A stretch of DNA of 17,613 nt from NCBI GenBank assembly GCA_027717875.1, contig JALLOL010000019.1, forward strand, positions 1 through 17,613, written 5' to 3'. Position numbers and translations under genes: made by a program. The notes beneath the pieces were generated by a model that worked only from the letters and a program-made list of their open reading frames with translations, was not told the origin of the DNA and did not search any database. This stretch comes from Acidobacteria bacterium AH-259-L09 (GTDB lineage: Bacteria > Acidobacteriota > UBA6911 > RPQK01). Positions 5,728 through 12,887 of the stretch are shown here, piece after piece; the first letter of the stretch is position 1, and each line of letters begins with the position of its first letter.

Positions 5728-6838
5728 GATCGCCCTTCTGGGAACTCGTGGGGTCCCTGCCAACTATGGGGGATTTGAAACATTTGCCGAGCAACTCTCC
5801 ACGCGGCTGGTAGAGCGGGGACATCGGGTCGTGGTCTACGGTCGCTCTCATTTTGTAGATCCTCGACTGCGCTGTTATCGTGGAGTGGACATTCGTGTGT
5901 TGCCCGCTCTTCGGGCGAAGTATCTGGAAACGGTGACCCACACTGCTATCTCGGTTTTGGCGGCGCTCTTTAGGCCTTATGACGTCGTCTTGATCTGTAA
6001 CGCGGCCAATGCATTTGTTTGCTGGCTCCCGAAGCTGGTGGGTCAGAAGGTCGTGATTAATGTCGATGGCATCGAGTACCTTCGAAAGAAGTGGAACCGT
6101 CTAGGGAAGGCGTACTACCGATTTAGTGAATTTCTGTCCACCCTGCTTCCCGATCAAGCAGTGACCGACGCTCGCTCTATCCAACAATACTACTTGGAGG
6201 AATATGGATTCCGTTCGCGGTTTATCCCTTACGGGGCTCCAGCCGAAGCGCTCGAAAGCTGTAAAGAAGTGAAGCGCCTCGGGCTGAGTCGTCGAAACTA
6301 TCTTCTTTATGTCAGTCGGCTGGAACCGGAGAACAATGCTCACCTTGTCATGCAAGCTTATCTCGTTTCCGGGGTTGACTATCCGCTGGTTTTAGTTGGA
6401 GATGCTCCTTATAGTCGAGACTACATTCGGGAGTTACATCGCCTGGCCGAGGGAAAAAACATCCTCCTGCCGGGAGCTATCTACGCTCAGGGTTATCGTG
6501 AATTGCTTTCTCACTGCCTCTGTTACATTCACGCGACCGAAGTGGGAGGAACTCATCCTGCCCTAATTGAGGCAATGGGAGCGGGTTGCCTGGTGCTGGT
6601 GAATGATACGCCCGAGAATCGCGAGGTGGTGGAGCGGTCAGGTTTTCTTTATCCTTTCAATGATTTAGAATCACTCGCTCGACTCATGAGACAGATCTGT
6701 TCCCGGTCGCAAAAATACGAGCAATACAGGAAGCAAGCTCAGCAGCGAGTGCGTCACTGTTACGATTGGGAGGAAATTGTCACTCAATACGAGGCTTTGT
6801 TCTATGAGCTCACAGTCGATTCGCTCGACAGCGACTAG
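5693..6838 (+). CDS. Family 4 glycosyltransferase (DUF1972 / rhamnosyltransferase-like)
   Basis: This retaining GT-B glycosyltransferase has 381 residues. The N-terminal domain opens with IALLGTRGVPANYGGFETF (13-31), the hallmark of the DUF1972 group, which includes several surface-polysaccharide rhamnosyl- and related transferases. The C-terminal donor-binding domain has LYVSRLEPENN (205-215) and EVGGTHPALIEAMG (283-296), where the VGGT-x-P version replaces the classic E-x7-E pattern, as is usual in this subgroup. It is cytoplasmic or membrane-associated and acts on lipid-linked intermediates. The start lies 35 bases inside the preceding membrane-protein gene, so translation is probably coupled; no good ribosome-binding site is visible. 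Donor sugar and linkage are unknown. No dTDP-rhamnose genes are in the window to support rhamnose specifically. Confidence 0.9.
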   Translation: MSCTTSRKRPLKIALLGTRGVPANYGGFETFAEQLSTRLVERGHRVVVYGRSHFVDPRLRCYRGVDIRVLPALRAKYLETVTHTAISVLAALFRPYDVVLICNAANAFVCWLPKLVGQKVVINVDGIEYLRKKWNRLGKAYYRFSEFLSTLLPDQAVTDARSIQQYYLEEYGFRSRFIPYGAPAEALESCKEVKRLGLSRRNYLLYVSRLEPENNAHLVMQAYLVSGVDYPLVLVGDAPYSRDYIRELHRLAEGKNILLPGAIYAQGYRELLSHCLCYIHATEVGGTHPALIEAMGAGCLVLVNDTPENREVVERSGFLYPFNDLESLARLMRQICSRSQKYEQYRKQAQQRVRHCYDWEEIVTQYEALFYELTVDSLDSD

Positions 6839-7646
6839 CCTAGGCGTCGTCACTATCTCTTATAATTTTCTTCGAAAAATTGTCCTGCAGCGCCATCTGA
6901 TCTGGAACTTCATAATTCGCGATCTGAAGAGCCGCTATATTGGCTCTTTTATGGGATTCTTCTGGTCAGTGATCCACCCCTTGGTTTTGCTCTTGAGCTA
7001 CACGTTTGTATTTTCGATTGTTTTCCAAATCAAGCCAAAGCTGGGGCAAATCGATAACTTCGCGGTCTTTCTGTTCTGCGGAATTCTGCCTTGGCTCTAC
7101 TTTCAAGACACACTGATTCGGTCCTGTAATTGTGTGGTTGATCACAGTCATCTCATCCGCAAAACCTTGTTTGCCTCCGAGATTCTTCCCGTGACACTGG
7201 TTTTGTCCAATTTAGTCACGCACCTGGTGGGCTTTGCCATCTTGCTTGTTGTGCTGTTGTATATGAACACGATCGGCTGGGCCGCACTTCTGGTTCCCAT
7301 TTACCTGATTCTTTTAATGGTTCTTTCTCTGGGATTAGGCTGGCTGGCAGCCGCACTTCAAGTGTTTCTTCGCGATACCGCCCAAATTCTGTCGGTGATA
7401 ATGGTTTTTTGGTTTTGGTTCACACCCATCTTTTACCAAGTCGAGATGGTTCCGAAGGCTTTTCGCCCCTGGATGCGATTCAACCCTCTCACTCACATGG
7501 TCGAAGGGTATCGCTGTTTACTGCTGGAGAATCGCTTGCCGGATGCGCAATCTCTGTTGTGGCTGGTCGCCTGGGCAATGGGTGCATTTGTGGTGGGGGG
7601 GTTCGTCTTTCGAAACACCAAACGGGAATTTGTGGATGTCCTCTGA
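6804..7646 (+). CDS. wzm: Polysaccharide ABC exporter permease (Wzm-like)
   Basis: This 280-residue integral membrane protein of the ABC-2 family (Wzm/TagG/KpsM type) forms a dimeric channel that, with the ATPase encoded next, moves lipid-linked polysaccharide across the inner membrane. It shows the cytoplasmic N-terminal helix with the family-typical RDLKSRYIGSFMGFFWSVIH (42-61) leading into about six transmembrane segments. The LPWLYFQDT and FNPLTHMVEGYR segments near its end are also characteristic. I chose the ATG at 6804 because GAGG (6791-6794) lies nine bases upstream. A TTG at 6777 would add nine residues but has no such support. The gene starts 35 bases inside the glycosyltransferase gene and ends 11 bases inside the ATPase gene, so the three are co-translated. 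Confidence 0.93.
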   Translation: MSSQSIRSTATSLGVVTISYNFLRKIVLQRHLIWNFIIRDLKSRYIGSFMGFFWSVIHPLVLLLSYTFVFSIVFQIKPKLGQIDNFAVFLFCGILPWLYFQDTLIRSCNCVVDHSHLIRKTLFASEILPVTLVLSNLVTHLVGFAILLVVLLYMNTIGWAALLVPIYLILLMVLSLGLGWLAAALQVFLRDTAQILSVIMVFWFWFTPIFYQVEMVPKAFRPWMRFNPLTHMVEGYRCLLLENRLPDAQSLLWLVAWAMGAFVVGGFVFRNTKREFVDVL

Positions 7647-8925
7647 AGGGAATGAGTCCAGGCCGGCGATTTACCTAAAACATCTCTCCAAGAAATACGC
7701 CATTTACGATCGCCCCAGCTACAAGTTCCTGGAACTGATCACATTACGGAAAAAACAGTTCCATCGTGAATTTTGGGCATTGGAAGACATCGATCTGGAG
7801 GTTTGGCCTGGCACCACTCTTGGAATCATTGGCCAGAACGGCTCGGGAAAGAGTACTCTCCTGCAGCTCGTTGCCGGCATCTTGAGGCAAACGCGGGGAG
7901 ATTGTCACGTACAGGGAAACGTTTCGGCGTTGCTGGAATTGGGATCCGGTTTCAACCCCGAGTTCACTGGTCACGAGAACGTTTTTATGAACGGAGCCAT
8001 CATGGGGCTGACCCGTTCCCAGATGGAAGAACGGCTGGAGAGGATCCTGGAATTTGCGGAAATCGGAGAGTTTATTCACCAGCCGGTAAAAACCTATTCG
8101 AGCGGGATGTTTATGCGGCTTGCCTTTGCTGTTGCCATCCACGTTGACCCGGATATCTTGCTGATCGACGAAGCGCTGGCGGTAGGGGATCTGATCTTCC
8201 AGCACCGATGTACAAACCGAATTCGACGGCTGCGCCAGGATGGGAAGACAATTTTGTTTGTGACCCACGACTTGCACGCGGTGACCCGTTTTTGCGACCG
8301 GGCTATCTTGCTTGATCACGGCCGAAAACTGGAGGATGGCGATCCTGAGAAAGTGGTTCAGTGCTACCAGGCTTTGATGTTTGAACGGCAGCGGAAGGAA
8401 GCCGGTGTCGGTCAAATGTGGGTTGATGTTGAACAGGATCAGTCCCTTCAGGTCGTCAAAACCGTTCCTCATATTCATCACCGTTACGGTGAAGGTGGGG
8501 CGGAGATCATCGGTATCATCTTGCACTCTCCAGAGGGGAGAGTTCTCAACCAGATCAGAGCAAGACAAGAGGTTTTGCTGGCAATCTCAGCCCGTTTTCA
8601 GCGAGACCTCAAGCATCCAATCATCGGTTTCACAATTCGTGACCGCTTGGGCGTCGAGATCACTGCCTCGAATACCTCCTACGAGGGATTTTATTTACCT
8701 GCGGGGAAAGCAGGTGATGTCTTCACGGTGGGCTTTCGAATTCGGGTGCCGGCCTTATGTCCCGGGAGCTATTCAATATCTCCTGCTGTTGCCGACGGCA
8801 ACATTTGGGAACACAGAATCGAAGACTGGATTGACAACGCCTACGTTGTGGATTTGGCTGATACCGGACTCGTTTATGGCATGATGCGCTGGTCGGTGAA
8901 GGCCTCCTTCAAGGTTGACAACTGA
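7636..8925 (+). CDS. wzt: Polysaccharide ABC exporter ATPase with C-terminal glycan-binding domain (Wzt)
   Basis: This is a cytoplasmic ATPase of 429 residues. The ABC domain (about 1-250) has Walker A GQNGSGKST (66-74), signature YSSGM (154-158), Walker B ILLIDE (174-179) and the switch histidine H211. It belongs to the polysaccharide-export branch (NVSALLELGSGFNPEFTG, ALAVGD). After a linker, residues from about 288 to 428 form a Wzt C-terminal beta-sandwich, including PIIGFTIRDRLGVEI and PGSYSISPAVAD. In E. coli O8/O9a Wzt this domain recognises the finished chain terminus before export. The ATG at 7636 overlaps the permease stop by 11 bases. Upstream in-frame codons could extend the ORF by 31 residues, but those lie entirely within the permease gene and do not look like this family. 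It is the last gene before a 90-base break in the cluster. Confidence 0.94.
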   Translation: MSSEGNESRPAIYLKHLSKKYAIYDRPSYKFLELITLRKKQFHREFWALEDIDLEVWPGTTLGIIGQNGSGKSTLLQLVAGILRQTRGDCHVQGNVSALLELGSGFNPEFTGHENVFMNGAIMGLTRSQMEERLERILEFAEIGEFIHQPVKTYSSGMFMRLAFAVAIHVDPDILLIDEALAVGDLIFQHRCTNRIRRLRQDGKTILFVTHDLHAVTRFCDRAILLDHGRKLEDGDPEKVVQCYQALMFERQRKEAGVGQMWVDVEQDQSLQVVKTVPHIHHRYGEGGAEIIGIILHSPEGRVLNQIRARQEVLLAISARFQRDLKHPIIGFTIRDRLGVEITASNTSYEGFYLPAGKAGDVFTVGFRIRVPALCPGSYSISPAVADGNIWEHRIEDWIDNAYVVDLADTGLVYGMMRWSVKASFKVDN

Positions 8926-8980
8926 CCTCGATATTATATGGACAAAACCCTCACTGGTCTCTCACACGCCCTCTGCTATC

Positions 8981-9009
8981 TTGACGTGTTCTGGACAAGG
9001 GCCTAGCCT
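8981..9009 (+). promoter_or_regulatory. Weak candidate promoter of the cobalamin-binding regulator
   Basis: TTGACG (8981-8986) and TAGCCT (9004-9009) are 17 bases apart. The -10 is poor. The predicted start would coincide with the ATG at 9016, giving a leaderless message, which fits the absence of a usable ribosome-binding site. Upstream, CTCAC is repeated at 8950-8954 and 8961-8965 (11-bp period), and TGGACAA at 8939-8945 and 8992-8998. Confidence 0.25.
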
Positions 9010-9015
9010 GAAGCG

Positions 9016-9966
9016 ATGGAGGCCGATTCGCGATATTTCAAGCCCCGTCATCCCATGGGTGTCGTCTCTCGCCGAACGGGCTTGAAACCCGATGTCCTGC
9101 GTGCTTGGGAAAAGCGTTACCAGGCAGTGAGGCCTTCGCGTAGGTCTGCAAATCGCCGCTTCTACTCAGACGCAGATATCGAAAAACTGCTGCTCTTGCG
9201 TCGGGCAATCGATGGCGGACGCAGGATCGGTCAGGTGGTCCACCTTGACAACAGGGAGCTGGAGGAATTGGTGGCTGCAGATCAAAAAGCCATGGTCGAG
9301 GTCGGCACCGTGAAGGCCTCTTTTGAGAAATCGGATGCTGAGTCGCATTTCAGTGCTTGTTTGGTGGCCGTCAAGCAGCTGAATGCCAATGAACTGAAGA
9401 ATCAGCTCGAACGCGCCGCTGTCGATTTGAGTCAGCCTCACCTTATCGAAGGTGTGCTGGTCCCCTTGATGGAGAAAATCGGGAATCTCTGGAGCCAAGG
9501 ATCCCTCAAAGTGGTGCATGAGCACATGGCTTCGGCGGTGGTGCGCTCCTTCCTTGGAGGAATGCAGGCGTCTGACGAGGTCTTAGACTCTGTTCCTCAT
9601 CTGATCGCGGCGACACCTGTGCGCCAATTCCACGAGCTGGGAGCTTTGATTGTGGCTGCGACCTCCGAATCCGAAGGCTGGGGTGTCACCTACCTGGGTG
9701 CGGGCCTTCCCGCCGAAGAAATTGCAGCCGCTGCGCGGCAGAAAAGAGCTGGAGTGGTGGCCCTCAGCATCGTTTACCCGTCCGATGATCCACGACTGCC
9801 CGAAGAGCTGAGGAAACTGCGTCGTCACTTGGGCCATCGAGTCGCTCTGCTGGTCGGGGGAAGATCAGCACTCGCTTACGCCGCAGTTGTTAAAGAAGTG
9901 GGAGCAAAGCATCTGAAGACTCTAAGCGAACTGCGAGCGGAGTTGAGGAGCTTGAGATGGATCTGA
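9016..9966 (+). CDS. MerR-type, cobalamin-binding transcription regulator (CarH/LitR-like)
   Basis: This is a 316-residue DNA-binding regulator. Residues 12-85 form a MerR winged helix (VVSRRTGLKPDVLRAWEKRY, then RRFYSDADIEKL). Residues 105-185 form a helical bundle with the W-x9-EH signature (W159, E169, H170). Residues 193-310 are a B12-binding Rossmann domain with QFHELG (axial-ligand H206), YLGAGLP and LVGGRSA. In CarH, adenosylcobalamin drives tetramerisation and operator binding in the dark, and light breaks the complex. By alignment around the tryptophan, the residue after it is S160, whereas Thermus CarH has His132 there, which ligates cobalt after light exposure. The protein may therefore sense B12 without that photoadduct. 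The first downstream gene overlaps its end by 10 bases, so it is co-expressed with a glycosyltransferase. Its target genes are not known. Confidence 0.88.
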   Translation: MEADSRYFKPRHPMGVVSRRTGLKPDVLRAWEKRYQAVRPSRRSANRRFYSDADIEKLLLLRRAIDGGRRIGQVVHLDNRELEELVAADQKAMVEVGTVKASFEKSDAESHFSACLVAVKQLNANELKNQLERAAVDLSQPHLIEGVLVPLMEKIGNLWSQGSLKVVHEHMASAVVRSFLGGMQASDEVLDSVPHLIAATPVRQFHELGALIVAATSESEGWGVTYLGAGLPAEEIAAAARQKRAGVVALSIVYPSDDPRLPEELRKLRRHLGHRVALLVGGRSALAYAAVVKEVGAKHLKTLSELRAELRSLRWI

Positions 9967-10826
9967 GCGTGGTCGTTGTCAATTGGAACAGCGGGAATCA
10001 CTTGGCCCGTCTGCTGGCCTCGCTTGCTCCCTTAAGCAATGAGCTGAAGGAAATTTGGGTCGTGGACAATGGTTCGACTGACTCCAGCCTGGAGGATATT
10101 CGACACTATCCAGGAGTTCAGGTCCTTGCCCTTGGGGAAAATCGGGGTTTTGCAGGTGGAGCAAATGAAGGCCTCTCTCGAACCTGCTCCAATTTTATTC
10201 TGCTCTTGAATCCGGATGTCGAGGTGCTCCCGGACAGCCTCCGGCAGCTCTATCGCGAGATGGAGAAACGCCCTCGTGCCGCCATCATTTGTGGTTCCCT
10301 CAGGGACGAAACCGGCCGGCCACAGCACCTCTTTCAGCTTCGGCTTTTTCCCACCTGGAAGAGTGTCTTATCCGATGCGCTCTTTATCGACGAGCTGACG
10401 CGGTGGCTTCGTGGTGGATTGGAGAAGCCCTGCTCCAGTGTGGAGGCACACAGCGATGTGCTTTCTACCGCCGGCCATCGACTATTGAAGGCCGAACAGC
10501 CGGCAGCCGCCTTCTGGTTAATGCGTAAGAGAGCGTGGGAGGAATTGGAAGGATTCGACCCAAGATTTTATCCAGCCTGGTTTGAGGATGTAGATTTTTG
10601 TAAGCGACTGCGGGCCACTGCTTGGCAGATCTTCTATTTCCCCAATCTGCCGGTGATCCACCGGGGTGGTTTGGCTTTGGACACACTCAGCTACCCCGTT
10701 TTCGTTTCAATTTTTTACACAAACCTGTTGAAGTACTTGAAGAAGCACTATCCCTATTCCTATCCACTGTTATGGTTTCCCGTCCAATGTGGAATGTGGA
10801 TCCGGAGGCTCTTTATAAGGCGATGA
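9957..10826 (+). CDS. Family 2 glycosyltransferase (rhamnosyltransferase-like)
   Basis: This inverting GT-A glycosyltransferase of 289 residues has the nucleotide-binding start LSVVVVNWNSG (3-13), VVDNGSTD (35-42), ENRGFAGGAN (61-70), the metal-binding NPDVE (85-89, in place of DxD) and the acceptor-side FEDVDFCKRL (209-218). This pattern is common in O-antigen and capsule rhamnosyl- and galactosyltransferases (WbbL-like). The C-terminal aromatic and basic region (YSYPLLWFPVQCGMWIRR) suggests attachment to the membrane surface. The start is secure: GAGGAG (9945-9950) lies six bases before the ATG, and the gene overlaps the regulator by 10 bases. The next gene begins in an ATGA overlap with its stop. 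Donor and acceptor are unknown. Confidence 0.92.
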   Translation: MDLSVVVVNWNSGNHLARLLASLAPLSNELKEIWVVDNGSTDSSLEDIRHYPGVQVLALGENRGFAGGANEGLSRTCSNFILLLNPDVEVLPDSLRQLYREMEKRPRAAIICGSLRDETGRPQHLFQLRLFPTWKSVLSDALFIDELTRWLRGGLEKPCSSVEAHSDVLSTAGHRLLKAEQPAAAFWLMRKRAWEELEGFDPRFYPAWFEDVDFCKRLRATAWQIFYFPNLPVIHRGGLALDTLSYPVFVSIFYTNLLKYLKKHYPYSYPLLWFPVQCGMWIRRLFIRR

Positions 10827-11830
10827 TAACAGGGAGCGAAAATCCATTGCTGGTGAGTCTGGTGACACGCAACGAGGAGCCTTTTCTGGCTCGCTGCCTG
10901 GAGTCGGTGCAAAGGCAAACGATTAAGGTTCGTGTGAAGATCTTTGACAATGCTTCTCAAGATGCAACAGGTGACATCGCGCGGCGTTTTGGCGTGCAAC
11001 TCCATCAATCGACGGAAAATCGTGGGTACAGTTTTGGTCATAACCACAATCTGTTGAGCGAGGATTTTGAAGCCGCCCTACTTCTGAACGCGGATGTAAT
11101 TTTGCAGTCCGATTATCTGGAAGTTCTCCTGGCGGCCCTCAACCAGGTTGACAAAGCGGGAATGGCGGGTGGGAAGCTGTATCGAATGAACGCCGGGGGG
11201 CAGAAAGTTTTTCGACGGGGTTCTCCCATTCTGGACAGCACCGGTATCTTTTTTACACTTTCGCAAAGACACTTGGACCGGGGAAGTGAGGAAGTAGACG
11301 GTGGACAATACGACCGCCGTCAGCTCGTTTTCGGCATCACGGGGGCGGCCTTGCTGTGCAGAAGAGCTATGCTCGAAGATCTCCGCATTGAGGACGAGTA
11401 TCTGGACGAAGATTTTTTTGCCTATCGTGAAGATGCCGACCTCGCCTGGAGGGCTCAATTGCGAGGATGGAAGGCCATCTATGAACCCCGAGCTGTGGCC
11501 CTTCACTGCCGTCACGTTTTGCCCTCACGCCGGCGCCAACTCTCCCGGCTGGTGAACTATCATTCTGTGAAGAACCGCTATCTAATGCGCATGAAGAACC
11601 TGGATTCGGCGGTCCGAAGGAGGTGCTTTCCCCATATGTGGATTCGGGATCTGGGGATTTTTCTCTACGTTCTTTTCTTCGAGTGGAACTCACTTCCAGC
11701 TTATCGAGAGGTCTGGCGACTTCGGGGCAAGTTCCGAAACAAGAGAGAACACGTGCAGGGGAGGCGCTGTGTCGACCCTGATGCAATCGCGCCTTGGTTC
11801 TCCTTCAACCCAAAGGCTGAGGATCTGTAA
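10823..11830 (+). CDS. Family 2 glycosyltransferase
   Basis: This is a second GT-A glycosyltransferase, 335 residues from the ATG at 10823. It has VSLVTRNEEPFLARCLESV (11-29), FDNASQDATGDIA (41-53), ENRGYSFGHNHN (65-76), the metal-binding NADV (89-92) and YREDADLAWR (201-210), followed by a C-terminal region rich in R and aromatic residues. I chose this start because it makes an ATGA overlap with the preceding gene and places the catalytic domain at the usual distance from the N-terminus. The open frame extends upstream to 10622, with ATGs at 10772 and 10787, but these lie in the neighbour's coding sequence and lack ribosome sites. It is the last gene of the polysaccharide run and ends 26 bases inside the oppositely oriented tsaD. 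Specificity is unknown. Confidence 0.88.
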   Translation: MITGSENPLLVSLVTRNEEPFLARCLESVQRQTIKVRVKIFDNASQDATGDIARRFGVQLHQSTENRGYSFGHNHNLLSEDFEAALLLNADVILQSDYLEVLLAALNQVDKAGMAGGKLYRMNAGGQKVFRRGSPILDSTGIFFTLSQRHLDRGSEEVDGGQYDRRQLVFGITGAALLCRRAMLEDLRIEDEYLDEDFFAYREDADLAWRAQLRGWKAIYEPRAVALHCRHVLPSRRRQLSRLVNYHSVKNRYLMRMKNLDSAVRRRCFPHMWIRDLGIFLYVLFFEWNSLPAYREVWRLRGKFRNKREHVQGRRCVDPDAIAPWFSFNPKAEDL

Positions 11831-12887
11831 ATTCTTGTGGCTGGGGGTGGCCTATGAGGGCCAGGTTCGGATCGGCCGTGAGATCCCAGGGGTCGGCAGC
11901 CCCTGAACGGATTCGAGCAGCAGCGGCAGCGGCTATCATGGTGGCATTGTCCGTGGTCAGCTCGGGTCGCGGATAATAGACGGGGAGTCCCCGCTCTTTG
12001 AAAAAGTCCGTGCTCCGCCGGCGAAGTTCGCTGTTGCAGGAGACTCCTCCGCTGATCTGAATCGAACCAACCTCACGCCCCTTGCGTGCCCGCTCTAAAC
12101 GATTCAAAAGCTGATCCACAATCGAGCTTTGATAGCTTGCCAAGAGATCCAGAATGGGCTGGGGCACTTCTCGGGGAGCCTTCGAGGTGTGCGGCTCGAG
12201 AGGGGAAATGTGGTGTTCGTGAAGATGTCGTAGCGCCGCCGTCTTGATTCCACTGAAGCTAAAGTCCAGGCTGTGATCACTTATCTTCGGAATGGCAAAG
12301 GGAACGCTGTGAGGATCTCCGTCAGGAGCCAATCGGTCGATCACAGGTCCACCCGGATACCCGAGCCCTAAGTGTTTGGCGAGCTTATCCAGGGCTTCCC
12401 CGGCAGCATCATCTCGAGTCTTTGAAATATCCTCGTACTCAGTGACTTTCTTGAGGTAAAACAGGCTGGTGTGGCCGCCGGAGACCACCAGAGAAAGAGC
12501 CGGCAATTCCGCATTGGGATGATCGAGAAAGATTGAACAGATGTGTCCCTCTAGATGGTTGACTCCCACAAAAGGGATCTTCAATGCATAGGCCAATCCC
12601 TTTGCGTAAGCCATTCCCACTAATAGGGCACCGACCAGGCCCGGGCCCCGCGTGACTGCTATGGCCCCGATCTCTTTCCAGCTGACGCCGGCTTCCTTTA
12701 GACATCGCTCGATCACAAAACAAATGTTGTCCACATGCTCCCGGCTGGCGAGCTCAGGAACGACACCTCCGAAGTCGGTGTGTACTGGGATTTGTGAGGC
12801 CACCACACTGGAGAGGACAGTTTTGCCGTCCTCTAGAAGAGCTGCAGCTGTTTCATCGCAGCTTGTCTCGATGCCCAGAACAATCAT
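11805..12887 (-). CDS. tsaD: tRNA N6-adenosine threonylcarbamoyltransferase TsaD
   Basis: TsaD is a conserved cytoplasmic enzyme that, with TsaB and TsaE, transfers the threonylcarbamoyl group to A37 of ANN-decoding tRNAs (t6A). Visible marks are the ASKHA start [15 protein letters not shown] (3-17), the metal-binding HLEGH (H111, H115), SGGHTSLF (136-143), [12 protein letters not shown] (278-289) and TTDNATM with metal ligand D313. At 360 residues it is about 20 longer than typical, with most of the extra length in a proline-rich tail after residue 335. That tail is encoded partly within the 26-base overlap with the convergent glycosyltransferase gene. The ATG overlaps the mtnA stop as ATGA, so the two are co-translated. 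Function is near certain; tsaB and tsaE are not in the window. Confidence 0.97.
   Translation of the reverse strand: MIVLGIETSCDETAAALLEDGKTVLSSVVASQIPVHTDFGGVVPELASREHVDNICFVIERCLKEAGVSWKEIGAIAVTRGPGLVGALLVGMAYAKGLAYALKIPFVGVNHLEGHICSIFLDHPNAELPALSLVVSGGHTSLFYLKKVTEYEDISKTRDDAAGEALDKLAKHLGLGYPGGPVIDRLAPDGDPHSVPFAIPKISDHSLDFSFSGIKTAALRHLHEHHISPLEPHTSKAPREVPQPILDLLASYQSSIVDQLLNRLERARKGREVGSIQISGGVSCNSELRRRSTDFFKERGLPVYYPRPELTTDNATMIAAAAAARIRSGAADPWDLTADPNLALIGHPQPQEFTDPQPLG

Noticed and set aside
6777..6803. TTG start giving a permease nine residues longer
   Set aside because: The ATG at 6804 has GAGG at a proper distance and gives a normal Wzm N-terminus.
7543..7635. Upstream extension of the Wzt frame by 31 residues
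   Set aside because: The added residues are cysteine- and tryptophan-rich, unlike the family, and lie fully within the permease coding sequence.
7744..8568. A 274-codon open frame antisense to the Wzt gene
   Set aside because: It is a long shadow of a strongly conserved gene on the opposite strand and shows no domain of its own.
10622..10822. Upstream extension of the second GT2 frame
   Set aside because: It overlaps the preceding glycosyltransferase gene for about 200 bases. The ATGA start fits the family N-terminus better.
11078..11515. A 145-codon open frame antisense to the last glycosyltransferase
   Set aside because: It is a shadow frame; the sense frame carries clear GT2 motifs.
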